Shown: positions 48,135 to 55,686 of the stretch, one piece after another
Layout of the letters: the number at the start of each line of letters is the position of its first letter
How positions within the stretch are numbered: position 1 is the first letter of the stretch
DNA from: Pelistega suis
Lineage (GTDB): Bacteria; Pseudomonadota; Gammaproteobacteria; Burkholderiales; Burkholderiaceae_B
Assembly: GCF_013133795.1 (NCBI RefSeq)
Contig: NZ_JABGBN010000004.1
Span: 1-64,000, forward strand
Length of the DNA stretch: 64,000 bases
Direction: 5' to 3'
Made by a program: the position numbers and the translations under genes
The notes under the pieces: model-generated
Seen by the model: the letters and a program-made list of their open reading frames with translations, nothing else
Database searches by the model: none
What the model was told of the DNA's origin: nothing

Positions 48135-48821
48135 ATGGATATTAATGAATTACGCCGTAAAAACCTAAGAGCTTTAGTCGAAGAATTTGGCGGAGTAGGC
48201 AAGCTCGCAGAAGTAGCTAATAGAGACCAATCACAGATTAGCCAATGGTTAAATGGCTCGATTATTCATGCAACCGGGAAGCCTCGTGGGGTTCGTTCAT
48301 CTACTCTTAGAGACTTTGAGGCAGCTATCGGAAAACCACTAAACTGGCTAGATCAAGACCATGCTGATGATGAGCCTATCAAAGACGGCTACATAGAGCT
48401 GACTTACTACGATATTCAATCGTCTGCGGGACCGGGTAAGGTGGCTCCTGTCGACTACACTCCTATCTTGGACAGAAAGATTTGGGTGCTTGAGGATTGG
48501 GCGTTAAGAAATTTTGGACGCGGTGCCATTGATAAAATTAGGATTATCGATAACGTCGGCGACTCAATGAGTCCCACGATTAATAATGGTGATGTGCTAT
48601 TTGTTGATGTAACACAGCGTGAATACGTCGCTGACGGCATTTACATCATCAACTGGAACGGCAGATTATTAACCAAACGCCTACGCGCTATGATTGACGG
48701 GCGTCTAGCCATTATCAGCGATAATAAAGACCAGTACGACACAGAATATGTCTCAGAAAAAGACATGGACCAGCTGGTCATTTGCGGTTTTGTGAAAAAA
48801 TGGTGGTCGCTGCGGGGGTGA
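48135..48821 (+). CDS. CI-like repressor with S24 (LexA-type) peptidase domain
   Basis: A protein of about 228 residues. The N-terminal helix-turn-helix is VGKLAEVANRDQSQISQWLNG. The C-terminal S24 self-cleavage domain has the nucleophile in VGDSMSPTINNGDVLFVD and the general base Lys in LLTKRLRAM. Such repressors cut themselves after RecA activation. The open frame runs 27 codons further upstream; the ATG starting MDINELRRKNLRAL fits the family. It ends 13 bp before a three-gene defence operon and may control it as well as the divergent cro. Confidence 0.88.
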   Translation: MDINELRRKNLRALVEEFGGVGKLAEVANRDQSQISQWLNGSIIHATGKPRGVRSSTLRDFEAAIGKPLNWLDQDHADDEPIKDGYIELTYYDIQSSAGPGKVAPVDYTPILDRKIWVLEDWALRNFGRGAIDKIRIIDNVGDSMSPTINNGDVLFVDVTQREYVADGIYIINWNGRLLTKRLRAMIDGRLAIISDNKDQYDTEYVSEKDMDQLVICGFVKKWWSLRG

Positions 48822-48834
48822 AAAAGGATAGAAT

Positions 48835-49806
48835 ATGTATCACTACGAAGACATAGAAGCTCCTCAATTCGAAAAGTTAGTAATCGCTATTTGCCAACAT
48901 ATTCTTGGTGAGGGAGTTCAAGGATTTACTGCTGGTAGAGATGGGGGGAAAGATGGTGTTTTTGTCGGTAAAGCTAATAGCTACCCAAGCCTACAAACCC
49001 CTTGGGAAGGTACAATAGTTATTCAAGCCAAGCACACTTATGGGATTAACAAGCATTTTTTAGAGACTGACTTTTATGGCAATAACAGTTGTGTTCTGTC
49101 AAAAGAAGCAGAAAAAATTAAGAAACTCATCTCCAATAATCAGCTAACCCATTACATGCTATTTGCCAATCGTAAACTAACAGGCGATGCATCAAGTAAG
49201 GTTAGAAATTTTATCTCTCAGAAGACAAATTTAAGTGAGCAAAATATAGCCATTTTGGGAATCGATGATTTGGATAACTGGCTTAACCGCTATCCTGACA
49301 TACCTCAAAGAAGGGACATTAATCTACAGCCTCTTAACATAGCACCACTTATCGATCCAAATAATTTGGCAAAAGTAATCTCCTGCTTTTCACATGTTTT
49401 TGCGACAGAAACTAAGACAATGGATAGATATGTTGCTAACTCTATCCAGCGCACGACTTTCTCCGAGAAAAATAACCTTAACGAAATGCCAGAAAATTTT
49501 GGCAAAGAGTTGGTCAAGCTTTATATGCCTCTTATTCCAAACATAGATAACTTTTTACACGACCCACAAAACCGACTGATTTTGGAAAACTATCAAGAAG
49601 CAGTAGAGGAATTTCAACTTAAATATATTCTTAAAAAAAGGACGGAAGGACTAAGTTTTGATAAAATATTTAATAATTTAGTCGATTATCTCACGAATCG
49701 GGACTTTACATTAAAACAAAATAAGAGACTGACTCGTGCTATGGTTTTTTACATGTATTGGAGTTGCGACATAGGAATTTCAGAGAGCAATGCTACGTCC
49801 GAATAA
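48835..49806 (+). CDS. ABC-three-component system protein with Mrr-like nuclease domain
   Basis: A 323-residue protein. The N-terminal domain has a PD-(D/E)XK layout of the Mrr type: Glu13, GRDGGKDG (Asp36/Asp40) and VIQAKH (Gln64-x-Lys66). The middle and C-terminal parts are helical (VEEFQLKYILKKR, RAMVFYMYWSCDIG), as in partners of DUF2326 ATPases. The start has AAAGGA 6 nt before it. It overlaps the following small gene by 17 bp. Members of ABC-3C systems are thought to be anti-mobile-element defences in which an SMC-like ATPase licenses an effector, here presumably this nuclease. Confidence 0.78.
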   Translation: MYHYEDIEAPQFEKLVIAICQHILGEGVQGFTAGRDGGKDGVFVGKANSYPSLQTPWEGTIVIQAKHTYGINKHFLETDFYGNNSCVLSKEAEKIKKLISNNQLTHYMLFANRKLTGDASSKVRNFISQKTNLSEQNIAILGIDDLDNWLNRYPDIPQRRDINLQPLNIAPLIDPNNLAKVISCFSHVFATETKTMDRYVANSIQRTTFSEKNNLNEMPENFGKELVKLYMPLIPNIDNFLHDPQNRLILENYQEAVEEFQLKYILKKRTEGLSFDKIFNNLVDYLTNRDFTLKQNKRLTRAMVFYMYWSCDIGISESNATSE

Positions 49807-50041
49807 ACATAACCACCCAGATAAGACTGTACTTTATGCTAGTTTTCTAATACTAAAATCTTTAAAAAAGTCGAGAGTTATTCACTATAACGACCTATTG
49901 TTGTTGGTAAAAGATAAAATAGTTAACGGTAAATATCTATTTTTACCTGCATTAAACTTCTTATTTCTACTGGGATTGATAAATTATCAACCAAAGACTG
50001 ATACGATAGAATATATTGAGAAGAAAAATGAAACTGTCTAA
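49790..50041 (+). CDS. ABC-three-component system middle component
   Basis: An 83-residue protein in the conserved position between effector and ATPase. It has a winged-helix look: TVLYASFLILKSLKKSRVIHYNDLL and YLFLPALNFLFLLGLINYQPKTDTIEY. Such middle components of ABC-3C operons link effector and ATPase. It overlaps both neighbours (17 bp and 14 bp), so all three are translationally coupled. Confidence 0.8.
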   Translation: MLRPNKHNHPDKTVLYASFLILKSLKKSRVIHYNDLLLLVKDKIVNGKYLFLPALNFLFLLGLINYQPKTDTIEYIEKKNETV

Positions 50042-51815
50042 GTTGTACAGCAATCAGGATAGCAAATTCACTCCCATCATTTTTAATGGAGGGCTGAATT
50101 TTATCTACGGAGATGTTAGACTCCCAAAGGATGTTTTGCGAGACTCACATAACCTCGGCAAAACCACTCTTGCTGCACTCCTGGACTTCATGTTCCTAGC
50201 GAAACGAGATAATCGACATTTTTTATTCGCGAACATCGATATCTTTAAAGGTTTTGTATTCTTCTTAGAGATTAAACTCGGAGAAAATAAGTACTTAACA
50301 ATTAAACGTAGCGTTGCAGAAGCAAGTAGTCCTAGCTTCATCGCCCATACGCAACCCCATCAAAACTACAAAGATTTAGCTGACGAACAATGGACTCATT
50401 CTCGCCTTTCCTTTGATAGAGCAAAAACCTATCTTGACGGGGAGTTAAACTTAACTGCCGTTAAACATTGGAAATACCGTAAAATCATTAACTACCTAAT
50501 TCGCACACAAGACGATTTTAGTGATGTATTTAAACTTCATAAATACAGCGGACAAGACTCTCAGTGGAAACCCTATATGGCGGACTTGCTTGGCTTTGAC
50601 GGTAAGTTAGCAAGACAAAGATATGAATACGCTCAACAAGTAAACGAAATAAAAGCACAAATCAAAGAAAGAAACGCTTTTGACGAAAAGAGTGCCAGTG
50701 AAGCATTGAGTAAAGTAGATGGTCGTTTACTATTACGCAAGAATGAATTGGTTGATATACAAAAATTTGTTGATAATTTTAATTTTCATGAAATTGATAG
50801 GCAATCGGTTGAGCAGTTAGTATCTGACATAGATAACAAAATTGCCGTTCTGAATATGAAAGAATATTCGCTCAAAAATAATATTCGTTACATTGAGCAG
50901 TCATTTTCTGAAGATAAAATTAAATTTAACCCTACAGAAGTTCAGGCTTTATTTGATGAAGCCAATGTACTCCTCCCGGATCAAATTACTAAGGATTTTG
51001 AGCAGCTTATCGCATTTAATAAGGCAATTACGAAAGAGAGAAAAGCCTACCTAAAGCAGGAATTGAAAGAAAGTAAAGCAGAACTTGAACAAGTTATTGT
51101 TCAGTTAAAACATCTCAACGAACAGCGCGAGGATCACCTCTCTTTCTTGAAAGAAAGCGAACTTGTTAATAAATTCAGAGAATCAAACCGCCAGATAGCA
51201 GAAGTTCAGACTGATATTTTTTCTCTAGAACAACAAAAAGAAAACATTGAAAGCATATTAGACTTACAAGAACAACAAAGAGCGTTAAAACTTGGCTTGG
51301 ATGATACTGAAAACAAAATGCAGACAAACGTTAAACATGTTAATGAAGACGATGTTAATACGTTCGCTAAAATTCGACTATACTTTAACGAAATCATATC
51401 CACCGTATTAAATAAGCGTGGCGAGCTTTTTGTATTCATCAACAATGAGGGCAATTTAGAGTTTCGTGCCGAATATCAGGATAAACACGGCAAAAACACA
51501 AATGAAAGCAGAGGATCTTCCTACAGAAAATTCTTATGCATTGCTTTTGATTTAGCGGTAGCACGATCGTATATTGGGCAGAACTACCCCTGTTTCATCT
51601 ACATCGACGGGGTATTTGATGGTCTTGACAATAGAAAAAAAGACTTATTGCTAAGCATTTTAAGAAAATATAGCGATATAGGCATCCAAATCATCGCAAC
51701 AACTATCAACTCTGAAGTCCAAGGATTATCTAGTCCTTTAACTCAATCTGAAATAACCTTAACGCTTCATGATAACGGCATAGATGGTCGATTATTTAAA
51801 ATGCCTACTTGGTAG
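50028..51815 (+). CDS. DUF2326 SMC-like ATPase of an ABC-three-component system
   Basis: A protein of about 595 residues. The N-terminal half-ATPase has a Walker A variant DSHNLGKTTLAALLDFMFL. A long coiled coil spans about residues 200-430. The C-terminal half-ATPase has the signature-like GSSYRKFLCIAFDLAVARS and Walker B PCFIYIDGVFDGLDNR, in which Gly follows the Asp. This arrangement is that of DUF2326 ABC ATPases. The annotated frame could begin 4 codons earlier at a TTG; the ATG at 50028 starting MKLSKLYSN fits the family. It is the last gene of the operon. Confidence 0.88.
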   Translation: MKLSKLYSNQDSKFTPIIFNGGLNFIYGDVRLPKDVLRDSHNLGKTTLAALLDFMFLAKRDNRHFLFANIDIFKGFVFFLEIKLGENKYLTIKRSVAEASSPSFIAHTQPHQNYKDLADEQWTHSRLSFDRAKTYLDGELNLTAVKHWKYRKIINYLIRTQDDFSDVFKLHKYSGQDSQWKPYMADLLGFDGKLARQRYEYAQQVNEIKAQIKERNAFDEKSASEALSKVDGRLLLRKNELVDIQKFVDNFNFHEIDRQSVEQLVSDIDNKIAVLNMKEYSLKNNIRYIEQSFSEDKIKFNPTEVQALFDEANVLLPDQITKDFEQLIAFNKAITKERKAYLKQELKESKAELEQVIVQLKHLNEQREDHLSFLKESELVNKFRESNRQIAEVQTDIFSLEQQKENIESILDLQEQQRALKLGLDDTENKMQTNVKHVNEDDVNTFAKIRLYFNEIISTVLNKRGELFVFINNEGNLEFRAEYQDKHGKNTNESRGSSYRKFLCIAFDLAVARSYIGQNYPCFIYIDGVFDGLDNRKKDLLLSILRKYSDIGIQIIATTINSEVQGLSSPLTQSEITLTLHDNGIDGRLFKMPTW

Positions 51816-51893
51816 CCAGCCCCTTTACGCTCCAAAAGCAGGTTCCGCATAAAAAGGCGTCACGACAGATTTCTGGTGGCGTTGCTCGGCTTG

Positions 51894-52130
51894 TCAGAGG
51901 TCGTAATCCAGTTGCAACTTCAACCATGTTTCCGCTTTAAATAGCTTAATAGCCTCATCTAATCGAAGTGCCATCTCAGGCGATATGCCTGTCCTACCAT
52001 TGATAATACGAGACAATGCCGCACGAGTAATACCAAGATTCTTTGCTGCTTCTGTTACCGTGATATTGCTATTGTCCAAATACTCTTTTACAAATAAACC
52101 TGGGTGCGGAGGGTTGTGCATTCTAGCCAT
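51894..52130 (-). CDS. higA: HigA-type antitoxin
   Basis: A 78-residue XRE antitoxin of the HigA group: HNPPHPGLFVKEYL start, then VTEAAKNLGITRAALSRIINGRTGISPEMALRLDEA and TWLKLQLDYDL. It is shorter at the C-terminus than the usual 95-100 residues. The matching HigB toxin gene lies just upstream on the same strand but is reduced to its last 40 codons, so the antitoxin is stranded. Confidence 0.88.
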   Translation of the reverse strand: MARMHNPPHPGLFVKEYLDNSNITVTEAAKNLGITRAALSRIINGRTGISPEMALRLDEAIKLFKAETWLKLQLDYDL

Positions 52131-52140
52131 TTTAAACTCC

Positions 52141-52260
52141 CTAATGATAATCCTGATAATTCACAATATAAACATCTTCACCATCAAACGTAAAAGTCAA
52201 TCGCCAATTTTCTATTAACTCACCATAAGTCAAAAACTCTTCCTCCCCCCAAGCCTTGAA
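52141..52260 (-). pseudogene. HigB toxin, C-terminal remnant
   Basis: An open stretch of 39 codons ends 10 bp before higA and reads ENWRLTFTFDGEDVYIVNYQDYH at its end, the conserved strand and terminus of RelE/HigB mRNA interferases (W-R-x-x-F...D-Y-H). In-frame stop codons precede it, and the N-terminal half is gone. Confidence 0.7.
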
Positions 52261-52274
52261 TCACTTCAAGGCTT
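52251..52274 (+). terminator. Hairpin upstream of the HigB remnant
   Basis: A 10-bp perfect stem (AAGCCTTGAA at 52251-52260 with 52265-52274) and a 4-nt loop, followed by TGTTTATTT on the plus strand. It overlaps the broken end of the higB remnant. Confidence 0.4.
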
Positions 52275-52299
52275 TGTTTATTTCCCCTCCTAAACCGGT

Positions 52300-52438
52300 A
52301 TGGAATATATAGAAAACCTTAAAAAATTCTTTTCATGCGAATGATTTACCTGAATGGCAACATGTTTTAAATAAAAGCAATTCCTCATACGAACTACAGT
52401 TTGGCTTATTAGACTCATCACTAAGCAGAGTAAATTAA
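52300..52438 (+). pseudogene. Frameshifted fragment of an unknown small gene
   Basis: The fragment begins MEYIENLKKFF. After a +1 shift near 52338 the sequence stays coherent as HANDLPEWQHVLNKSNSSYE and runs on to a stop at 52438. It has the composition of real protein but no recognised family. The rest of the 387-bp gap between higA and fic holds nothing else I can support. Confidence 0.35.
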
Positions 52439-52517
52439 AAATATTGCTCACAGCCACAACTTGAATACAGATATTGACTCGCTAGTCACATTCTCGCAAT
52501 ATTATGTCAACCAATAA

Positions 52518-53666
52518 CTAATCTAATCCACCTAAGAAACCGTTTTTACCGAGAGCCTCAAAAACTCCTCGAATTAAATAAGAGTGTTGAAAATTTGGCA
52601 TATAAACACGAGACCCTTCCGATATAGGAATAATAAATTTATTTTCCAATAGTTTCTTAATCTGGTATGTTCTTTGATTACTTGAATAAGAAGGAAATAA
52701 ACCTTGTAAATCCCCCGCTTTAAATTCTCCTCTATCAATGGCTAACATAAGCACTTTCGCCTCATCTAGTGAGATAAGCATTCTATTTTGAGCATATTGA
52801 ATGGCTGGTATTAAAATTTTTCCATTGAGAAATGCCTTGCTAGTTAGGTTATCCACTTTCTTTAACTCTCTAGACATCCCTGATAGTACATAAGTACACC
52901 AGCGCTCCAAACCTTCATCACTACCTTTATCTGCCTCAGCTAACATGTCGTAATACATCGTTCTGTCGCTACAAAATACAGCCGTTGGATTCAATACACG
53001 ACCACCTGCCTGAACATTGAATCCGTATTTGATTAACAATGCGTACGTCAATAAGCGTACGGTTCTTCCGTTCCCATTATTAAACGGATGAACCCAGCCG
53101 AACCTGTGATGCGCCAATGCAATTTTCATTAAATCATATTTAGGTTTATCTTGACGATTCACAAAACCCACTAGTTCTTGCATCAAATCCGGAACGCGTA
53201 ATGCCTCTGGTGGTAGATGCAATGATTTTCCAATAGTCACCGAACCAATCCTATACTTTCCAGGACTAGGGTCACCCTCTTTCGTTAATCCTTCAACTGC
53301 AATGGCATGTAATTCACGAATAAAGAACTCAGTAATATCATCACCTACTTTCAATGACTCATCTATGTACGCCATTGCTTTCTCGATATTTTTAATCTCT
53401 GCTAAATTCTCAGAGGGACTAGGAGCATCATCCAAATGATGCTCCACATAATCTGCAACCGTAGTGTGATTTCCTTCAATTCGAGCAGATCCCATACTCT
53501 CCAGCATATGGAATATTGTTTTTAATTGAATAAAAATATGGGGATGCACATCCCCTCTCAAGAACAATGTCCTTAGTTTCTCTAATTCTGTCAAAACATC
53601 AATAAGATCTGAATCGAAGTTTGGATTAAGCAGCCTTAATTCAAAATCTTTAAAGGTAGATTTCAT
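52518..53666 (-). CDS. Fic family protein with N-terminal inhibitory helix
   Basis: A 382-residue Fic enzyme of the long class II type. The active loop HPFNNGNGRTVR contains His, Asn-Gly-Asn-Gly-Arg as required for AMP (or related nucleotide) transfer from ATP to target hydroxyl groups. The N-terminal inhibitory motif SARIEGN matches (S/T)xxxE(G/N), whose Glu blocks ATP gamma-phosphate placement. A Fic N-terminal domain precedes it, and a C-terminal winged helix (YSSNQRTYQIKKLLENKFI) follows. No separate antitoxin gene is adjacent, consistent with self-inhibition. Confidence 0.92.
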   Translation of the reverse strand: MKSTFKDFELRLLNPNFDSDLIDVLTELEKLRTLFLRGDVHPHIFIQLKTIFHMLESMGSARIEGNHTTVADYVEHHLDDAPSPSENLAEIKNIEKAMAYIDESLKVGDDITEFFIRELHAIAVEGLTKEGDPSPGKYRIGSVTIGKSLHLPPEALRVPDLMQELVGFVNRQDKPKYDLMKIALAHHRFGWVHPFNNGNGRTVRLLTYALLIKYGFNVQAGGRVLNPTAVFCSDRTMYYDMLAEADKGSDEGLERWCTYVLSGMSRELKKVDNLTSKAFLNGKILIPAIQYAQNRMLISLDEAKVLMLAIDRGEFKAGDLQGLFPSYSSNQRTYQIKKLLENKFIIPISEGSRVYMPNFQHSYLIRGVFEALGKNGFLGGLD

Positions 53667-53975
53667 TATCTTTAATCCAAATAAATATTAAACTTAAAAA
53701 AATAAAAAAAATCTAGAAAAATCAAAGAAAAAATAGAAATTAAAAATAAAAAATAATTTTTTCAAATCAAACTATTATCTTGAAATTCTATTTTTATCTT
53801 CTTGAATTTTAACGCCTCTTTACCAATTATTTTCAACAAATCCACCAAAAGTTGAAAACTACCTCCTGCCCCATTCCCTACCTTACCAATTTACATTTAT
53901 TAATAATTTATATTTACTATTATGGTTATGTTGTATTTGATTTTATAGCCTTTTTGATTAATATCATAACTATAA
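53667..53975. other. Very AT-rich intergenic stretch
   Basis: Upstream of fic, 53690-53770 is made almost solely of A and T, with A-tracts that suggest curved DNA and possible H-NS/MvaT-type silencing. A short frame at 53852-54055 is not supported as a gene. Confidence 0.4.
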
Positions 53976-54119
53976 CGAACGGCACAAGATTGTCGATCCC
54001 GAGGACTCACCGAGAACAAGAAAATTCGGAATCACGAAAGCAGAAATGCGATTAGGCAGTGTAAGTTAGAAGCATGGTTAAGTGCAAAAGTTACACCACA
54101 TCTCCCAACACCAATTTAA
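53976..54119 (+). pseudogene. Coding-like fragment without start
   Basis: A 47-codon open stretch reads RTAQDCRSRGLTENKKIRNH and continues NAIRQCKLEAWLSAKV to a stop. A stop codon directly precedes it and no start exists. Its end overlaps the barstar 3' end by 29 bp. It looks like the tail of a lost gene at the island edge; the family is not recognised. Confidence 0.3.
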
Positions 54120-54378
54120 AATCCTCTCGCTCCATTTGAACATCCTCAAAGATATTTAATAAGGTATCGACAACATCCTCACCCAAACGGCAAGCAGCTT
54201 GTTGATAATCCACCCATCGAATTTCCATAGGTCCCTCAACATCTGCACTTAAACAATCATAAAGTGCATCAAAATTACGTCCAAAATACTCTGGCAAAGA
54301 AAATGCCTCTTCCAAGCGATCATAGACTTGTGCAAGTGAGTGAATATTATCGAGAACACAAACTTTTGTTATTGACAT
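54091..54378 (-). CDS. Barstar-family RNase inhibitor
   Basis: A 95-residue barstar homologue: VCVLDNIHSLAQVYDRLEEAFSLPEYFGRNFDALYDCLSADVEGP carries the conserved Tyr-Phe-Gly-x-N-x-D-A-L-x-D core whose acidic residues plug the barnase active site. The start overlaps the RNase gene end by 10 bp, so inhibitor synthesis is coupled to RNase synthesis. It acts in the cytosol to protect the producer. Confidence 0.92.
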   Translation of the reverse strand: MSITKVCVLDNIHSLAQVYDRLEEAFSLPEYFGRNFDALYDCLSADVEGPMEIRWVDYQQAACRLGEDVVDTLLNIFEDVQMEREDFKLVLGDVV

Positions 54379-54884
54379 ACTGGCACCTTTGCAAAACTAT
54401 CATAGTGATTGACCGTCACATAGCGCTCACCCTCTCGGCTAAACACTAGGCGTTTTGCATTACGCTTCACCCCTTTATAATCTAAATCCGCTTCTTGCCA
54501 TTGTCCTTTAGGGAGACGTTTTTCATAGTTACCAAAACGATCACCACCGATAGATTTTCCTTTTAAGGCAGGGATTTGATTAAAAGGTGTACCCGGCTGC
54601 CAACCTAACCCATTCGCCTCTTTCTTGGTCACAAAATAACTAGGAAGACGATTATTCTTATTTAAACTGCGAATAATCTCGACCAATTGACCTACATCGT
54701 CTAATTGAGACTTTAATTCTGTTTTATTAAACTTAGCCAGCACCACCTCACATGAGTGCTCACTTTGCTGTGATAAGTGTTGATTATCCTGCTGACTCGG
54801 TGCTTTAGCAAAAGCCCACACTGACGGCGTGCAAAGCAAACTTATTCCGACTATTGCACCTGCTGACCACGATCTATATTTCAT
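54369..54884 (-). CDS. Secreted barnase-type ribonuclease
   Basis: A protein of about 171 residues. Signal peptide (MKYRSWSAGAIVGISLLCTPSVWA) followed by a linker and an N1/T1-type guanyl RNase domain: RLPSYFVTKKEANGLGW, KGKSIGGDRFGNYEKRLP, the catalytic Glu in WQEADLDY, Arg in VKRNAKRLVFSR and His in VNHYDSF. The frame is open 11 codons further upstream, but the ATG at 54884 starts the signal peptide and has a purine-rich AGAGAA box. Exported RNases of this type attack other cells or scavenge RNA. Confidence 0.92.
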   Translation of the reverse strand: MKYRSWSAGAIVGISLLCTPSVWAFAKAPSQQDNQHLSQQSEHSCEVVLAKFNKTELKSQLDDVGQLVEIIRSLNKNNRLPSYFVTKKEANGLGWQPGTPFNQIPALKGKSIGGDRFGNYEKRLPKGQWQEADLDYKGVKRNAKRLVFSREGERYVTVNHYDSFAKVPVCQ

Positions 54885-55060
54885 CGTTATTCTCTTTTCC
54901 AAAACTAATTTCTTCATTATACGCCCTAATCAGATGTCAGACTTGTCATCCAAAGAAACATACAATGACAATAATAATTCTCATTTTGAAGTTTTAAGTA
55001 GATAGATTCACACGAAACAGGTAAACTTAACAATAAATAACACCTTAAAGGGTTGAGTAC

Positions 55061-55543
55061 ATGAAAGCACTAGGAAAAGTTCTATTTCTCTTAATCGTTG
55101 TTGCCCTCATTGCTTTTGGCGCATGGAAAGCCTTAGATAGCACATTATTTGCTGATGATGAGCCAACACCCGTTGTAAATGGTACCGCAACACTGCCTAC
55201 CAATGTCCCTCCTCCTGCCACAGAGCCTAAACCACTCTCAGAGGACGAAGCATTTGCGAGTACATCAGCTGATACGGACACCAACCCTGAGGATTTAAAA
55301 CTTTCTTGTGAAGCCGCTGACAATATTCTGTCTGAGCTTTACGATATGCGCCAAGAAGGTAAATCATACGACCAAGCACTCAATTTCTTACAAGATGATG
55401 GCTCTATTCCAGAAGAACATGTAAATTTATTTGTTGGCCTTGCTAATTCCCTCTGGTCTAGTCCTAAAGATCAGTTAAGACCTAAAGCTGAAATTACAGA
55501 GCAGTTTAGCGAACAATGCTTAAAAATCGAGCAGACCCAGTAA
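55061..55543 (+). CDS. Membrane-anchored periplasmic protein, unknown
   Basis: A 160-residue protein. It has one N-terminal membrane helix (VLFLLIVVALIAFGAWKAL), a Pro/Thr/Glu-rich linker (residues 33-75) and a compact helical domain with two Cys (LSCEAADNILSELYDMRQ ... FSEQCLKIEQ) that could form a disulfide. No family recognised. Followed by a bidirectional terminator. Confidence 0.65.
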   Translation: MKALGKVLFLLIVVALIAFGAWKALDSTLFADDEPTPVVNGTATLPTNVPPPATEPKPLSEDEAFASTSADTDTNPEDLKLSCEAADNILSELYDMRQEGKSYDQALNFLQDDGSIPEEHVNLFVGLANSLWSSPKDQLRPKAEITEQFSEQCLKIEQTQ

Positions 55544-55604
55544 TCTTTAACAAACCCCTCCTCTGATACCATCTATCCATAACAGTATAGTATGGTAGCC
55601 ACAA

Positions 55605-55640
55605 AAAAGCCTCAGTCCACATATTTTGACTGAGGCTTTT
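55605..55640. terminator. Bidirectional terminator
   Basis: A perfect 13-bp stem (55605-55617 with 55628-55640) with a 10-nt loop and A/T tracts on both sides, between convergent genes. Confidence 0.82.
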
Positions 55641-55686
55641 CAACTACTTGGATAAGCTTGATATCACCACAACTATAAAGGGACAA

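Noticed and set aside
50105-50341. Minus-strand frame inside the DUF2326 ATPase gene
   Set aside because: Shadow frame; the plus-strand gene has clear family motifs across the same stretch.
53852-54055. 67-codon frame on the plus strand
   Set aside because: Composition is that of AT-rich intergenic DNA, no ribosome binding site, and another frame of the same stretch is more protein-like.
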